Program-made: the position numbers and the translations under genes
In this document: positions 8,054 to 16,022 of the stretch, piece by piece
Numbering within the stretch: the first letter of the stretch is position 1
Layout of the letters: each line of letters opens with the position of its first letter
Source of the DNA: Pseudofrankia nepalensis
Lineage (GTDB): Bacteria > Actinomycetota > Actinomycetes > Frankiales > Frankiaceae
Length of the DNA: 64,000 bases
NCBI RefSeq assembly: GCF_016786305.1
Contig: NZ_JADWYV010000018.1
Direction: 5' to 3' (one strand)
The notes under the pieces: model-generated
Told to the model about the DNA's origin: nothing
Database searches by the model: none
What the model saw: only the letters and a program-made list of their open reading frames with translations

Positions 8054-8092
8054 CCAGCTCGGAGACCTGACCACCGAAGAAAGGAGCGCCGG

Positions 8093-8404
8093 ATGACCAG
8101 CGGCGTGCTCATCGTCGAATCGCGCCCCGCCTCGCCCGAGGAGGCGGCGGCCTACCACGACTGGTACGACAACACGCACCTGCCCGAAATCCTGAAGGTC
8201 GAGGGCTTCGTCTCCGCCCGCCGCCTGGAATCGCTCGATGGCGACACCTTCCTCGTCATCTACGAGATCGACGGCGACGTCGAGACGGCGAAGGCGGCGC
8301 TGGGCCAGGCACAGGCCTCGGGAACGATGTCCCGGCCGCAAGGCGTAGAGCTCACCCCGCCGCCGATCGTGCGCTACTTCCGGTACCTCGGCCCCGCCAG
8401 CTGA
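8093..8404 (+). CDS. EthD-like dimeric alpha/beta-barrel protein
   Basis: This 103-residue protein has the pattern of EthD-type ferredoxin-like barrels: a short beta strand (GVLIVESRP), the YHDWYDNTHLPEIL segment, then EGFVSARR and a strand TFLVIYEIDGD. Members of this fold act as small ring-cleavage, decarboxylation or isomerisation enzymes, or as accessory proteins to oxygenases. AAAGGAG precedes ATG 8093 by a few bases. It follows the amidohydrolase by 39 bp in the same direction and ends the operon before a strong hairpin. Confidence 0.72.
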   Translation: MTSGVLIVESRPASPEEAAAYHDWYDNTHLPEILKVEGFVSARRLESLDGDTFLVIYEIDGDVETAKAALGQAQASGTMSRPQGVELTPPPIVRYFRYLGPAS

Positions 8405-8433
8405 GGCGGCCCGGTAGCACCCGCGGCTCTGTC

Positions 8434-8505
8434 CCGCCGGCCGTTCGGCCGGCGGTCATCGCTTTCCCGAGCCGGCCGGACCGCCTCCATCGTGGACCGG
8501 CCGGC
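8434..8505 (+). terminator. Double GC hairpin after the EthD-like gene
   Basis: A perfect 10-bp stem with a TT loop lies at 8434-8455 (CCGCCGGCCG with its complement), 30 bp after the stop. A second 9-bp stem, 8471-8479 with 8497-8505, follows. Together they separate the oxygenase operon from the binding-protein gene. No U-tract is present. Confidence 0.6.
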
Positions 8506-8538
8506 GCTTTCACGATCGCGCAGAGGAGTCGACGACAC

Positions 8539-9837
8539 ATGCCGAAGACCATGAACCCGACTGGCCGGTGGGTCGGGAGACGGCCCAGACGACGCGCGGC
8601 GAGCGCGCGCTTAGGCGCCGCGGCCCTGGCCGCGGGCCTGCTGCTCGTTGGATGCGGCGGCGATGACGGGGGTGACGACACCCCGACCGCCGCCGGCACC
8701 AGCGACTCCGGGCTGCTGGGGCCGGTCGCGCGCGCCACGGGCGCACCGGTGCGGATCGGGCTGATCTCGGACGGCAAGGGCCCCGTCTCGGACCTGTCGA
8801 TCGAGTTCGCCGTGAGCGACGCCACCGTCGCCTACCTCAACGAACGCCACTCCGGCATCGCCGGCCGGCCCATCGAGCTGGTGACGTGCGAGACGCTGTC
8901 GGACCCGGCCAAGGGCACCGACTGCGCCAACCGCATGGTCGAGGAGAACGTCGTCGCCGTCGTCGCCGGTTCGTCGACGGTGCTGGACAGCATGTGGCCG
9001 CCGATGCGCGACGCGAAGCTACCCCTGATGATCTACTCGGCGAGCGGCGCCGCGCTGCGGGACAGCGAGTCGACGTTCGCGCTGACCAACCCCTTCTTCA
9101 ATCTGGTCACCTTCCCGATCCAGATGGCGAAGGACGTCGGCACGGACAAGGTGACCGTGATCTCGGTCGACTCGCCGAACGCGACGAGCGTCTACCAGGT
9201 GGTCGAGCCCGCGATCGAGAAGGCGGGCCTGGAGTTCGACCTGATCCGGATCGCCCCCGGAACGGCCGACATGACGCCGCAGCTGCGGCCGCTGGCCGCC
9301 GGCGACCCCGGGATCGTGGAGGTCGCGGGGAACGACGCGTTCTGCATCAGCGCGTTCAACGGCCTGCGGGACGTCGGCTTCACCGGCACCGTCATCGGCC
9401 TGTCGAACTGCATCAGCGACAGAACCCAGAAGGCGGTGCCCGGGTCCTTCCTGAAGGGCATGCACGTCCCCGCGTCGGCGCCCGTCGGCACGGACAACCC
9501 GTCGACCCGGCTGTTCGAGGCCGTCGCGACCACCTATGGCAAGGACATCGACACCAGCAGAGCGGCCGCGATGAGCATGTTCACGGTGCTCGCCGCCTTC
9601 CAGTCGGCGACCTCGCAGGTCTCCGGGGACGTGACGCCGCAGGCCGTCATCTCCGCGATCAAGGCGGCGCCCGAGAGGGACCTCCCGGCTGGTGGCGGGC
9701 TGCGGTTCCGCTGCAACGGCAAGGCCGACCCGACCATGCCGGCGGTCTGCGTCCGCGGCGGGCTGCTGACGACCCTGGACGACAAGGGACACCCCACCGA
9801 GTACAAGCCGGTCGGCGTCACCCCGATCGAGGACTAG
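8539..9837 (+). CDS. Branched-chain-type ABC substrate-binding lipoprotein (copy 1)
   Basis: This extracytoplasmic solute receptor of the type-1 periplasmic fold (LivK/Peripla_BP_6 class) has 432 residues. It has a basic N-terminus, a hydrophobic stretch and a lipobox LLVGC with C39 as the lipidated cysteine. The receptor domain starts with PVRIGLISDGKGPVSD. Two conserved Cys pairs (TDCANRM, and FRCNGK with PAVCVRGG) are shared with its paralogue at 13500. No permease or ATPase gene is adjacent, so it either uses a distant transporter or acts only as a sensor. AGAGGAG lies about 11 nt before ATG 8539; ATG 8551 is an alternative start. It presumably captures the substrate of the surrounding degradation genes. 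Confidence 0.85.
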   Translation: MPKTMNPTGRWVGRRPRRRAASARLGAAALAAGLLLVGCGGDDGGDDTPTAAGTSDSGLLGPVARATGAPVRIGLISDGKGPVSDLSIEFAVSDATVAYLNERHSGIAGRPIELVTCETLSDPAKGTDCANRMVEENVVAVVAGSSTVLDSMWPPMRDAKLPLMIYSASGAALRDSESTFALTNPFFNLVTFPIQMAKDVGTDKVTVISVDSPNATSVYQVVEPAIEKAGLEFDLIRIAPGTADMTPQLRPLAAGDPGIVEVAGNDAFCISAFNGLRDVGFTGTVIGLSNCISDRTQKAVPGSFLKGMHVPASAPVGTDNPSTRLFEAVATTYGKDIDTSRAAAMSMFTVLAAFQSATSQVSGDVTPQAVISAIKAAPERDLPAGGGLRFRCNGKADPTMPAVCVRGGLLTTLDDKGHPTEYKPVGVTPIED

Positions 9838-9850
9838 TCCGCGGCGTCCG

Positions 9851-9988
9851 CCGACGTTGCCCGCTACGCATGATCGCCGATAGTGCCCCCGGGAGGTCGT
9901 GGACCGGGGCCAGATCACGACCTCCTTAGGGCAGAAACGGCGATCATGTCCGGCGTCGAGACAGGGCGAACCCTGGCGGGGCCGGCAC
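9851..9988 (+). repeat. MITE/REP-like hairpin element, copy A
   Basis: This is one of three copies of a ~140-bp dispersed repeat (others near 28996 and 39839). Its core, 9870-9947, folds into a long hairpin: ATGATCGCCG at one end pairs with CGGCGATCAT at the other, and GGAGGTCGTG pairs with CACGACCTCC inside. Conserved flanks (TCCGGCGT-GAG, GGGGC-GGC) extend beyond the hairpin. It begins 14 bp after the stop of the binding-protein gene and has no coding potential. It may act as a terminator or 3'-end stabiliser. Confidence 0.75.
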
Positions 9989-10184
9989 TGGTTCGTGGCG
10001 TTTCCGCGGCCGGCGAGCACCTCGGCCGGCCGCGGAAACGCGCGATAGATGTCGGTCCTCGGGAATACCGGCGCCGCCGAGGGCGGGGATGGCGGGCGCG
10101 GTCCGGCGCCGCTCGGGTCGGGGTGAAGGTCCGCGAGCGGGCGGACGGGCCCCGCCGCCCGCGTTCGCGGACGTCATCGCTTCG

Positions 10185-10436
10185 TCAGCCGGCGTCCGCG
10201 GCGCGGCGCGCGCCCGCGCGGGTCCTGGCGGGATTCGGGGCGGACTCCCCCGGGAACCGGGTGAGGTACTCGGCCTCGAGCTCGAGCATGCGCCGGGTGT
10301 GCGTCTCGAGCGCGTCCTGGCTGCCGTGGAGCACCGTGTCGTGGCGGGTGGCGTGCAGCCGGTCGAGCTCGCGGCGCACGTCGTCGTCGCTGAGCTGGTG
10401 CGCGGGGACTCCAGTAGGGCGATGAGTGGTGGTCAT
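10185..10436 (-). CDS. Small conserved actinobacterial protein (DUF6158-like)
   Basis: This 83-residue charged protein has TGVPAHQLSDDDVRRELDRL and then HATRHDTVLHGSQDALETHT, then RRMLELEAEYLTRFP. I recognise this as a small actinobacterial family of unknown function (DUF6158-like). Two helices with many acidic and basic residues suggest a small coiled-coil or helical hairpin. There is no signal peptide or membrane segment. It stands alone between a dispersed repeat and the CoA-transferase operator. The ATG start at 10436 gives the usual family N-terminus. Confidence 0.7.
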   Translation of the reverse strand: MTTTHRPTGVPAHQLSDDDVRRELDRLHATRHDTVLHGSQDALETHTRRMLELEAEYLTRFPGESAPNPARTRAGARRAADAG

Positions 10437-10698
10437 GAGGGGCGGCGTACCCGGAACGCCCCGCTATATCCCGGGAGGCAACTCCTCGCGGCGACCGCGG
10501 CCCCGAGGCGACGAGCGGCCGGTCGGCGACCGTCGGGGGTGCCCGTCGACGGCGCCGGGCGGGCTGTCAGGGCCGCCCGGCAGCCGCCGGGCGCGCCCCG
10601 CCGCCCCTCGACGTGTGGAGGTCCAGGGGTCGGGAGGCCCGGGTGCCAGCTCGGGCACGGATCGAACATATGCCGCGAATCGTGCATGGGTCTGGACT
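10437..10698. other. Non-coding stretch before CoA-transferase operon
   Basis: No gene is supported here. This is the common upstream region of the small DUF6158-like gene (leftward) and the CoA-transferase operon (rightward). The only structure I see is the palindrome that follows at 10699-10722. Confidence 0.4.
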
Positions 10699-10722
10699 TT
10701 TCTGTCAAGCGCTTGATAGAAA
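10699..10722. promoter_or_regulatory. 24-bp near-perfect palindrome (operator candidate)
   Basis: The sequence TTTCTGTCAAGC followed by GCTTGATAGAAA is self-complementary except for one base pair (G/T at the sixth position of each arm). It lies 52 bp before the CoA-transferase start. It is far more symmetrical and AT-rich than its surroundings, typical of a TetR, LacI or GntR operator. It does not match the operators at 194, 3469, 42605 or 43661, so another regulator is implied, possibly the TetR protein at 14986. Confidence 0.65.
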
Positions 10723-10773
10723 TCGTGCTCCTGGTGCTTCACCTTCCCCAGGCCCTCACCCAGGAGGCAGCGC

Positions 10774-12087
10774 GTGGTCGGACCGTCGTCGCAGGCCGAT
10801 GCCGGTTGGCCGGCAGATCGGTGGGCCGGGAGCCCGTCCGACCTGGAAGCCAGGTCGACCGCCTTACGCCGGATTCGCGTGTGCGACCTGTCCGGCCAGT
10901 TAGCCGGCGCCGGGGCGACCAGGATCCTCGCGGCGTTCGGCGCCCAGGTGATCCGCGTCGAGGACCCGGCGACCAGCGGCGGCTGGGACATCGTCCGCGG
11001 GGCCCCGCCCTACAACGACGAGCGCCGGGGCATCGAGTTCGGCGGCAGCTTCAACAACCACAACACCGAGAAGCTGGGAATCACGATCAACCTGCGCACC
11101 GAGCGCGGGCGTGACCTGCTCACCCGGCTGATCACGATCTCGGACGTCGTGACCGAGAACTTCGCCGGCGGGGTCTTCGCCCGGCTCGGCTTCCCGTACG
11201 AGCGGCTTCAGGAGATCAAGCCGGACATCGTCTACGTCTCCCACAGCGGATTCGGCGCCACCGGTCCCTACCGCGACTTCCGCACCTGGGGGCCGATCGT
11301 CCAGGCGGTGAGCGGCCTGACCTTCACCTCGGGCCTGGCGGGGCAGCCGCCGGCCGGCTGGGGATTCTCGTACATGGACCACCTGGGCGCCTACGCCATG
11401 GCGATCGCGATGCTCGCGGCGCTGTGGCACCGCGACCAGACCGGCGAGGGACAGTGGGTGGACCTGGCCGGCGTCGAGGTGGGCCTGAGCCTCACCGGAA
11501 CCGACATCCTCGACCATCATGTCAACCGCAGGGCCCCGCGGTCGCCGGGCTCGGTCGACTCCAACCGCGCCGGCGCGCCCGTGATGGCGCCGCACGGGAT
11601 CTACCCCGCCCTGGGGGAGGACCGCTGGATAGCGCTGGCCTGCCGTGACGACGCCGACTGGGCCCGTCTGGCGGACGCGATCGGCGAGCCATGGGCCGCG
11701 GACGCCCGGCTGGCCACCCTCGCGGCCCGGCTCGCCGAACAGGACGCGCTCGACGCCCGGCTGGCGGCCTGGACCGCCGGCCAGGGCGGCCAGGAGCTCG
11801 CGGACCGGCTGGTCGCGGCCGGGGTACCCGCCAGTCCCGTCCGCACGCCGGCCGAGCGGATCGACGGTACGCCGGCGACGCCCGGCTGGGACCTCTGGCC
11901 GACCGTCGCGCATCCCGACATCGGGCCGGCGCGGGTCGAAGGGCTGCCGGTGCACCTGTCGGAGACCGACTGGTCGCTGCGCCGCGGGGCGCCCCGGCTC
12001 GGCGAGCACAACCGTTTCGTCCTGGGTGAGCTGCTCGGCGTCGGCGAGGCCGAGCTGGCCGAGCTGACGGCCGAGGGGGTCATATGA
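10774..12087 (+). CDS. CaiB/BaiF CoA-transferase (first of pair)
   Basis: This class III CoA-transferase of 437 residues moves CoA between carboxylic acids through an aspartyl-CoA anhydride. Family segments are present: RVCDLSGQLAGAGATRILAAFGAQVIRVE near the start (the usual LAGP-type loop), NKR-like EKLGITINL, the DVVTENF segment, VYVSHSGFGATGPYRD and the YMDHLGAYAMA segment with the catalytic Asp. AGGAGG (10762-10767) lies 6 nt before GTG 10774. It overlaps the next gene by ATGA; tandem CaiB genes often form heteromers. It would activate an acid from the Rieske pathway as its CoA thioester. Confidence 0.88.
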   Translation: MVGPSSQADAGWPADRWAGSPSDLEARSTALRRIRVCDLSGQLAGAGATRILAAFGAQVIRVEDPATSGGWDIVRGAPPYNDERRGIEFGGSFNNHNTEKLGITINLRTERGRDLLTRLITISDVVTENFAGGVFARLGFPYERLQEIKPDIVYVSHSGFGATGPYRDFRTWGPIVQAVSGLTFTSGLAGQPPAGWGFSYMDHLGAYAMAIAMLAALWHRDQTGEGQWVDLAGVEVGLSLTGTDILDHHVNRRAPRSPGSVDSNRAGAPVMAPHGIYPALGEDRWIALACRDDADWARLADAIGEPWAADARLATLAARLAEQDALDARLAAWTAGQGGQELADRLVAAGVPASPVRTPAERIDGTPATPGWDLWPTVAHPDIGPARVEGLPVHLSETDWSLRRGAPRLGEHNRFVLGELLGVGEAELAELTAEGVI

Positions 12088-13319
12088 ACGGCCCACTGCG
12101 CGGGCTGCGCGTCCTGGAGCTCGCGGGGGAGTTCTCCGCCTACCCGGGCAAGGTGCTCGCCGACCTCGGAGCGAACGTCATCGTGGTCGAGCCCGCGGGC
12201 GGTTCGGTGACCCGCTCGTGGGGCCCGTTCGCCGGGGACGAGCCGGCACCCGAGGCGAGCCTGCAGTGGCGGCACTACAACACCTCGAAGCGCGGCATCC
12301 TGCTCGATCTCGGCGCCGACGCCGACCGCGAGCGGTTCCGGCGGCTGCTCGTCGACTGCGACGTGCTCCTGGAAGGGCTGGCCACGCGGGAGGTCACCGC
12401 GCTCGGGCTCGACCCGGCGACCTTCGCCGACGACTACCCGTCGCTGGTCTGGGTCTCGGTGACGCCGTTCGGGCGGCGCGGGGCGTCTCCCGACGTGCCG
12501 ACCACCGATCTCACGCTGCTGGCCGGCGGCGGCCCGGCGCACAGCTGCGGCTACGACGACCACACGCTGCCGCCGGTACGCGGCGGCGGAGGGCAGAGCG
12601 CGCACGTCGCGGGATCCTTCGCGGTGGCGTCCGCGCTCACCGCGCTGCTGCACCGCACGGTCTCCGGGCGTGGGCAGCACGTCGACGTCAGCGTCGACGC
12701 CGCGCTCAACGTCTCCAGCGAGCTGGCCACCACCCAGTACCTCGCCGACGGCGGCATCGTGCGGCGGCAGACCGGCCGGCACGCGATGGTCGACCAGACC
12801 GCCCCGACGCAGGTCGAGGCGGCCGACGGGCACCACGTCGTCCTGGGTTTCCCGCCGCGGGCGGCCGAGGACTACGCCTCGATCGTCGAATGGATCGACC
12901 TTGCCGGGCTGCGCGACGACTTCCCGGACGTGGTGCTGCTGGAGCTCGGGGTCGAGCGCGGCGGCGTGGCCGTCGTCGAGCTCGCGACCGACCCGCTGGC
13001 GCGGGAGATCTGGAACGCCTCCCGCGACGCGATGATGCTGCTGGCCGCGCGCCTGCCGGCATATGACTTCTTTCTGGGCTGCCAGCGCCGCGGGCTCGTC
13101 GCGGGATTCGTGGCGTCCCCGGAGGAGGCGGTCGCCGACCCGCACCTCGTCGCCCGCGGATTCGCCACGGAGGTGACGGACCCCTACACGGGCCGGGTCG
13201 AGACCCATCCCGGCGCGCCCTACCGTTTCAGCCGCACCCCCTGGCGAATATCCCGACCGGCTCCCCGGCTCGGGGAGCACACCGAGAATGTCCTCAAGAC
13301 GGGCTGGGCGCAGGACTGA
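12084..13319 (+). CDS. CaiB/BaiF CoA-transferase (second of pair)
   Basis: This second class III CoA-transferase of 411 residues is translationally coupled to the first. It has GLRVLELAGEFSAYPGKVLADLGANVIVVEP at the start, NTSKRGILLDL, DVLLEGLA and SLVWVSVTPFGRRG. The region around residues 170-190 is glycine-rich (VRGGGGQSAHVAGSFA) where the catalytic Asp of the family would be expected, so this subunit may lack its own nucleophile and act as partner. A distinctive insertion (residues ~240-330) has no obvious match. It is likely a heteromeric enzyme with the gene before it. Confidence 0.85.
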   Translation: MNGPLRGLRVLELAGEFSAYPGKVLADLGANVIVVEPAGGSVTRSWGPFAGDEPAPEASLQWRHYNTSKRGILLDLGADADRERFRRLLVDCDVLLEGLATREVTALGLDPATFADDYPSLVWVSVTPFGRRGASPDVPTTDLTLLAGGGPAHSCGYDDHTLPPVRGGGGQSAHVAGSFAVASALTALLHRTVSGRGQHVDVSVDAALNVSSELATTQYLADGGIVRRQTGRHAMVDQTAPTQVEAADGHHVVLGFPPRAAEDYASIVEWIDLAGLRDDFPDVVLLELGVERGGVAVVELATDPLAREIWNASRDAMMLLAARLPAYDFFLGCQRRGLVAGFVASPEEAVADPHLVARGFATEVTDPYTGRVETHPGAPYRFSRTPWRISRPAPRLGEHTENVLKTGWAQD

Positions 13320-13499
13320 GGGCCCGCCCGGGAGTTCGGCGCACTGACGTCTTCCAGAAGAACTCGTATATGCGACCGGCTGACGTTCTTTTCCAGACCG
13401 TGGTCGTTCCGTCTGACACCGGACAGTGACCTCCTTGGGCCGCGCCGCCGCCAGTATCCGTACCGGCGGCGACCGGCCGGCGTTTTCCACCACGACAAG

Positions 13500-14837
13500 A
13501 TGGGATCAGTCATGAGGAAAATTGCGATCTCGCGTGGATCCGCGGGCCGCCGACGAGCGCGAGGACGCGTGGCCGGGATCAGGTTAGCGGCTTCGGCCGC
13601 CCTGGCCGCGAGCCTTTTCCTGGTCGCCGGATGCGGCGGCGGTGGTGACGACGGCGCCGAAGGTACCGGCGGGGGTTCGACGGCCGGCGCCGCGGGCGCC
13701 GCCGACCTGCTCGGGCCGTCCGCGCCGGCGAAGGGCGACCCGGTCCGGATCGGCATGATCTCGGATGGCAAGGGCCCCGTCTCGGACCTGTCCTACGAGG
13801 AGCGCGTCGCCGACGCCACCATCGAGTGGCTCAACGAGCACCGTTCCGGAATCGCCGGCCGGCCGATCGAGATCGTGAAATGCGACGCCCTGGCGGACCC
13901 GGGCAAGGGCACCGACTGCGCCAACCGGATGGTCGAGCAGGACGTCGTGGCCGTCGTCGTCGGCTCGTCGTCGGTCGGGGAGAGCATCTGGGCTCCGCTG
14001 CACGAGGCGAAGATCCCGTTGATGTTCGCGAACACGACCGCCGCCGGGGCGCTGACGGACACCGAGACGACCTTCAACCTGACCGACCCGTACTTCGGTC
14101 AGATCGACCTGCCCGCCCAGCAGGCGAAGGACAAGGGTCTCAAGAAGGTGACCGCGGTCGTGATCGACGTGCCCGTCGTCTCGGCCTTCTACAAGTCGGT
14201 CGCGCCGGCGCGGTTCCAGAAGCTGGGGGTCGACCTCGACGTCGTCTCGGTCCCGCCGGGCACGGCCGACATGACCCCGCAGCTGCGGGAGATCGCGACC
14301 GGGGACCCGGGTGTCGTGTCGATCGTCGGCGGCGACGCGTTCTGCATCAGCGCGCTCAACGGCCTGCGCTCGGTCGGGTACGACGGCCCGGTCGTCGCCC
14401 TGGCGCTGTGCATCACCGACGCGACGCGCAAGGCGGTGCCGGCGGACGTGCTCGAGGGCATGGCCGTCTCCGCGACCGCGCCCGTGGGCACGGACAACCC
14501 GTCGACCCGCCTGCTGGGCGCCGTGGTCGACGCCTATGGCCATGACATCGACGTCCACCGGCCGGGCACGATGAGCATGTTCACCGTGGTCGCCGCCTTC
14601 GGGGCGGCCGTGGAGGGGCTCACTGGCGACGTCACCCCCGCGTCGATCGCCGCCGCCATCAAGGCGATGCCGGAGAAGGACCTGCCGGGCGCCGAGGGCC
14701 TGCGCTTCCGGTGCAACGGCAAGGCGGTTCCCGACCAGCCCGGGGTGTGTGTGCGAGGCGGGCTGGTCGCGACGCTGAACGACAAGGGCGAGCCGGACGG
14801 GTTCACCCCGGTCGGGGTCTCACCGATCGAGAACTGA
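13500..14837 (+). CDS. Branched-chain-type ABC substrate-binding lipoprotein (copy 2)
   Basis: This paralogue of the lipoprotein at 8539 has 445 residues, with the same GKGTDCANRMVE, GTADMTPQLR, DAFCIS-LNGLR and FRCNGK segments. The signal peptide has several Arg, then an Ala/Leu core and lipobox LVAGC (C45). ATG 13500 and ATG 13512 are both possible starts, with no decisive ribosome site. The two copies bracket the CoA-transferase pair and neither has a transporter gene beside it. They may bind related substrates such as an aromatic acid and its product. A strong terminator follows. Confidence 0.85.
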   Translation: MGSVMRKIAISRGSAGRRRARGRVAGIRLAASAALAASLFLVAGCGGGGDDGAEGTGGGSTAGAAGAADLLGPSAPAKGDPVRIGMISDGKGPVSDLSYEERVADATIEWLNEHRSGIAGRPIEIVKCDALADPGKGTDCANRMVEQDVVAVVVGSSSVGESIWAPLHEAKIPLMFANTTAAGALTDTETTFNLTDPYFGQIDLPAQQAKDKGLKKVTAVVIDVPVVSAFYKSVAPARFQKLGVDLDVVSVPPGTADMTPQLREIATGDPGVVSIVGGDAFCISALNGLRSVGYDGPVVALALCITDATRKAVPADVLEGMAVSATAPVGTDNPSTRLLGAVVDAYGHDIDVHRPGTMSMFTVVAAFGAAVEGLTGDVTPASIAAAIKAMPEKDLPGAEGLRFRCNGKAVPDQPGVCVRGGLVATLNDKGEPDGFTPVGVSPIEN

Positions 14838-14855
14838 GCCGGCGGGTAACCGGAT

Positions 14856-14890
14856 GCCTGGCCGGTCGCCGCGGCGGCGACCGGCCAGGC
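14856..14890 (+). terminator. Perfect 17-bp GC hairpin
   Basis: A 17-bp perfect stem with a single-base loop begins 18 bp after the stop of the second binding-protein gene (left arm starts GCCTGGCCGG). It lies between two gene 3' ends (rightward gene and leftward TetR gene), so it may serve both strands. Confidence 0.75.
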
Positions 14891-14985
14891 TGCCGTCCTG
14901 AGGGCACGTCGCCGCGTCGAGCGCGTCACCGCGCCCACTCTCCCTGGAGAACCGCCAACACCCGCCCTGACCGGGCGGCCTTCCG

Positions 14986-15735
14986 TCAGCGAGCCGACGC
15001 CGTCGCCGGCTTCTGGCCATGGGACGTCGCCTGGCCATGGGACGCCGCCCCCCGCCCGGGCCCGCCCGGCGTGGCCGAGGTCGGGACGGCGCCGGCGAGC
15101 ACGCTCGTGACCGTGTCGGTCAGCATCGTCAGCAGCTGTTCCCGGGTCACGTCGACCTGGGAGCTGACCCATTCGGCCACCCCGCGGTTCCCGGCGCCGG
15201 ACAGGATCAGCACCAGCGCGCAGCCCACCCGGTAGACGCGTTCGGCCTCGCTGATACCGGGGGTGAGCGGGGTCAGGAGCGCCACGACGGCCTCGCTCTC
15301 CGGCGTGGCCCTGGAGTTCACGAGGTGCCGGAACTCGGGGTCGTTCATCAGCGCGGCAAGGAAGGGGTGGTAGTACCGGCCGGTCTCGTGTTCGGCCATC
15401 TCGGTCGCGGCGACCACCATGGCGTGGGCGATGTCGTGAATGGTGACGTTGCCGTCGGGGACATTCCCGGCGAACAGGCGCTCGATATCGGCGCGGAGCT
15501 CCTCGGTGCGAGCGTCCACGATCGCGAGCACCAGGGCGGCCTTGGAGCCGAAATGGTAGTGGACGGCGTCCCGGCTGATGCCGGCCTCGGCGGTGATCTG
15601 ACGGGTCGAGGTGCGAGCGATTCCCTGGTCCGCGAAAAGCCGCTCGGCCGTCCGGAGAAGCAGCTGCCGCGTGTGCACGCCACGCGGGTCCTTACGCACG
15701 TCCGGACGAGCAGGAATTCCCGACACAAGCGGCAA
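14986..15735 (-). CDS. TetR-family regulator
   Basis: This TetR repressor-like protein has up to 249 residues. The DNA-binding domain is TRQLLLRTAERLFADQG, then TSTRQITAEAGISRDAVHYHFGSKAAL, with the usual HYHFGSK end of the recognition helix. The ligand domain follows. The last ~30 residues are Gly/Ser/His-rich (GRGAASHGQATSHGQK) and look disordered. The TTG at 15735 is the longest start; GTG at 15726 or GTG at ~15699 are alternatives, and none has a clear ribosome site. It converges on the terminator after the binding-protein gene. It may control the CoA-transferase genes through the palindrome at 10699, but this is a guess from distance. Confidence 0.8.
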   Translation of the reverse strand: MPLVSGIPARPDVRKDPRGVHTRQLLLRTAERLFADQGIARTSTRQITAEAGISRDAVHYHFGSKAALVLAIVDARTEELRADIERLFAGNVPDGNVTIHDIAHAMVVAATEMAEHETGRYYHPFLAALMNDPEFRHLVNSRATPESEAVVALLTPLTPGISEAERVYRVGCALVLILSGAGNRGVAEWVSSQVDVTREQLLTMLTDTVTSVLAGAVPTSATPGGPGRGAASHGQATSHGQKPATASAR

Positions 15736-16022
15736 CTATACCGGAGCCGTTCTCACTCCCGTCCGGTTGTCGGCGCCGGGCCGGGATCCCCGCCGCGCCG
15801 GCCGGCCCTGGCCGGACAATCACCGGCCCGGCCGGTAGGAATATCACGTTCCGCCCGCGGATGACCGCGACGCCGCCCGGCTGCCCGCGTCCGCGCCCAC
15901 GCCGGCCGCGACGCAGGCGTGAGTCGCGGGCCGTCGAGACGGCGATTCCGCCCCCGCGGAGCGCGCCGCGTTCCGCGGGGCGTCCGTCAGCGGTACGGCC
16001 ACGGACGCGGGCCGCGCCCGGG

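Noticed and set aside
13340..13420. Inverted repeat (CCAGAAGAAC and GTTCTTTTCC) before the second binding-protein gene as operator
   Set aside because: Only a partial, asymmetrical match with mismatches, and no second copy elsewhere in the window.
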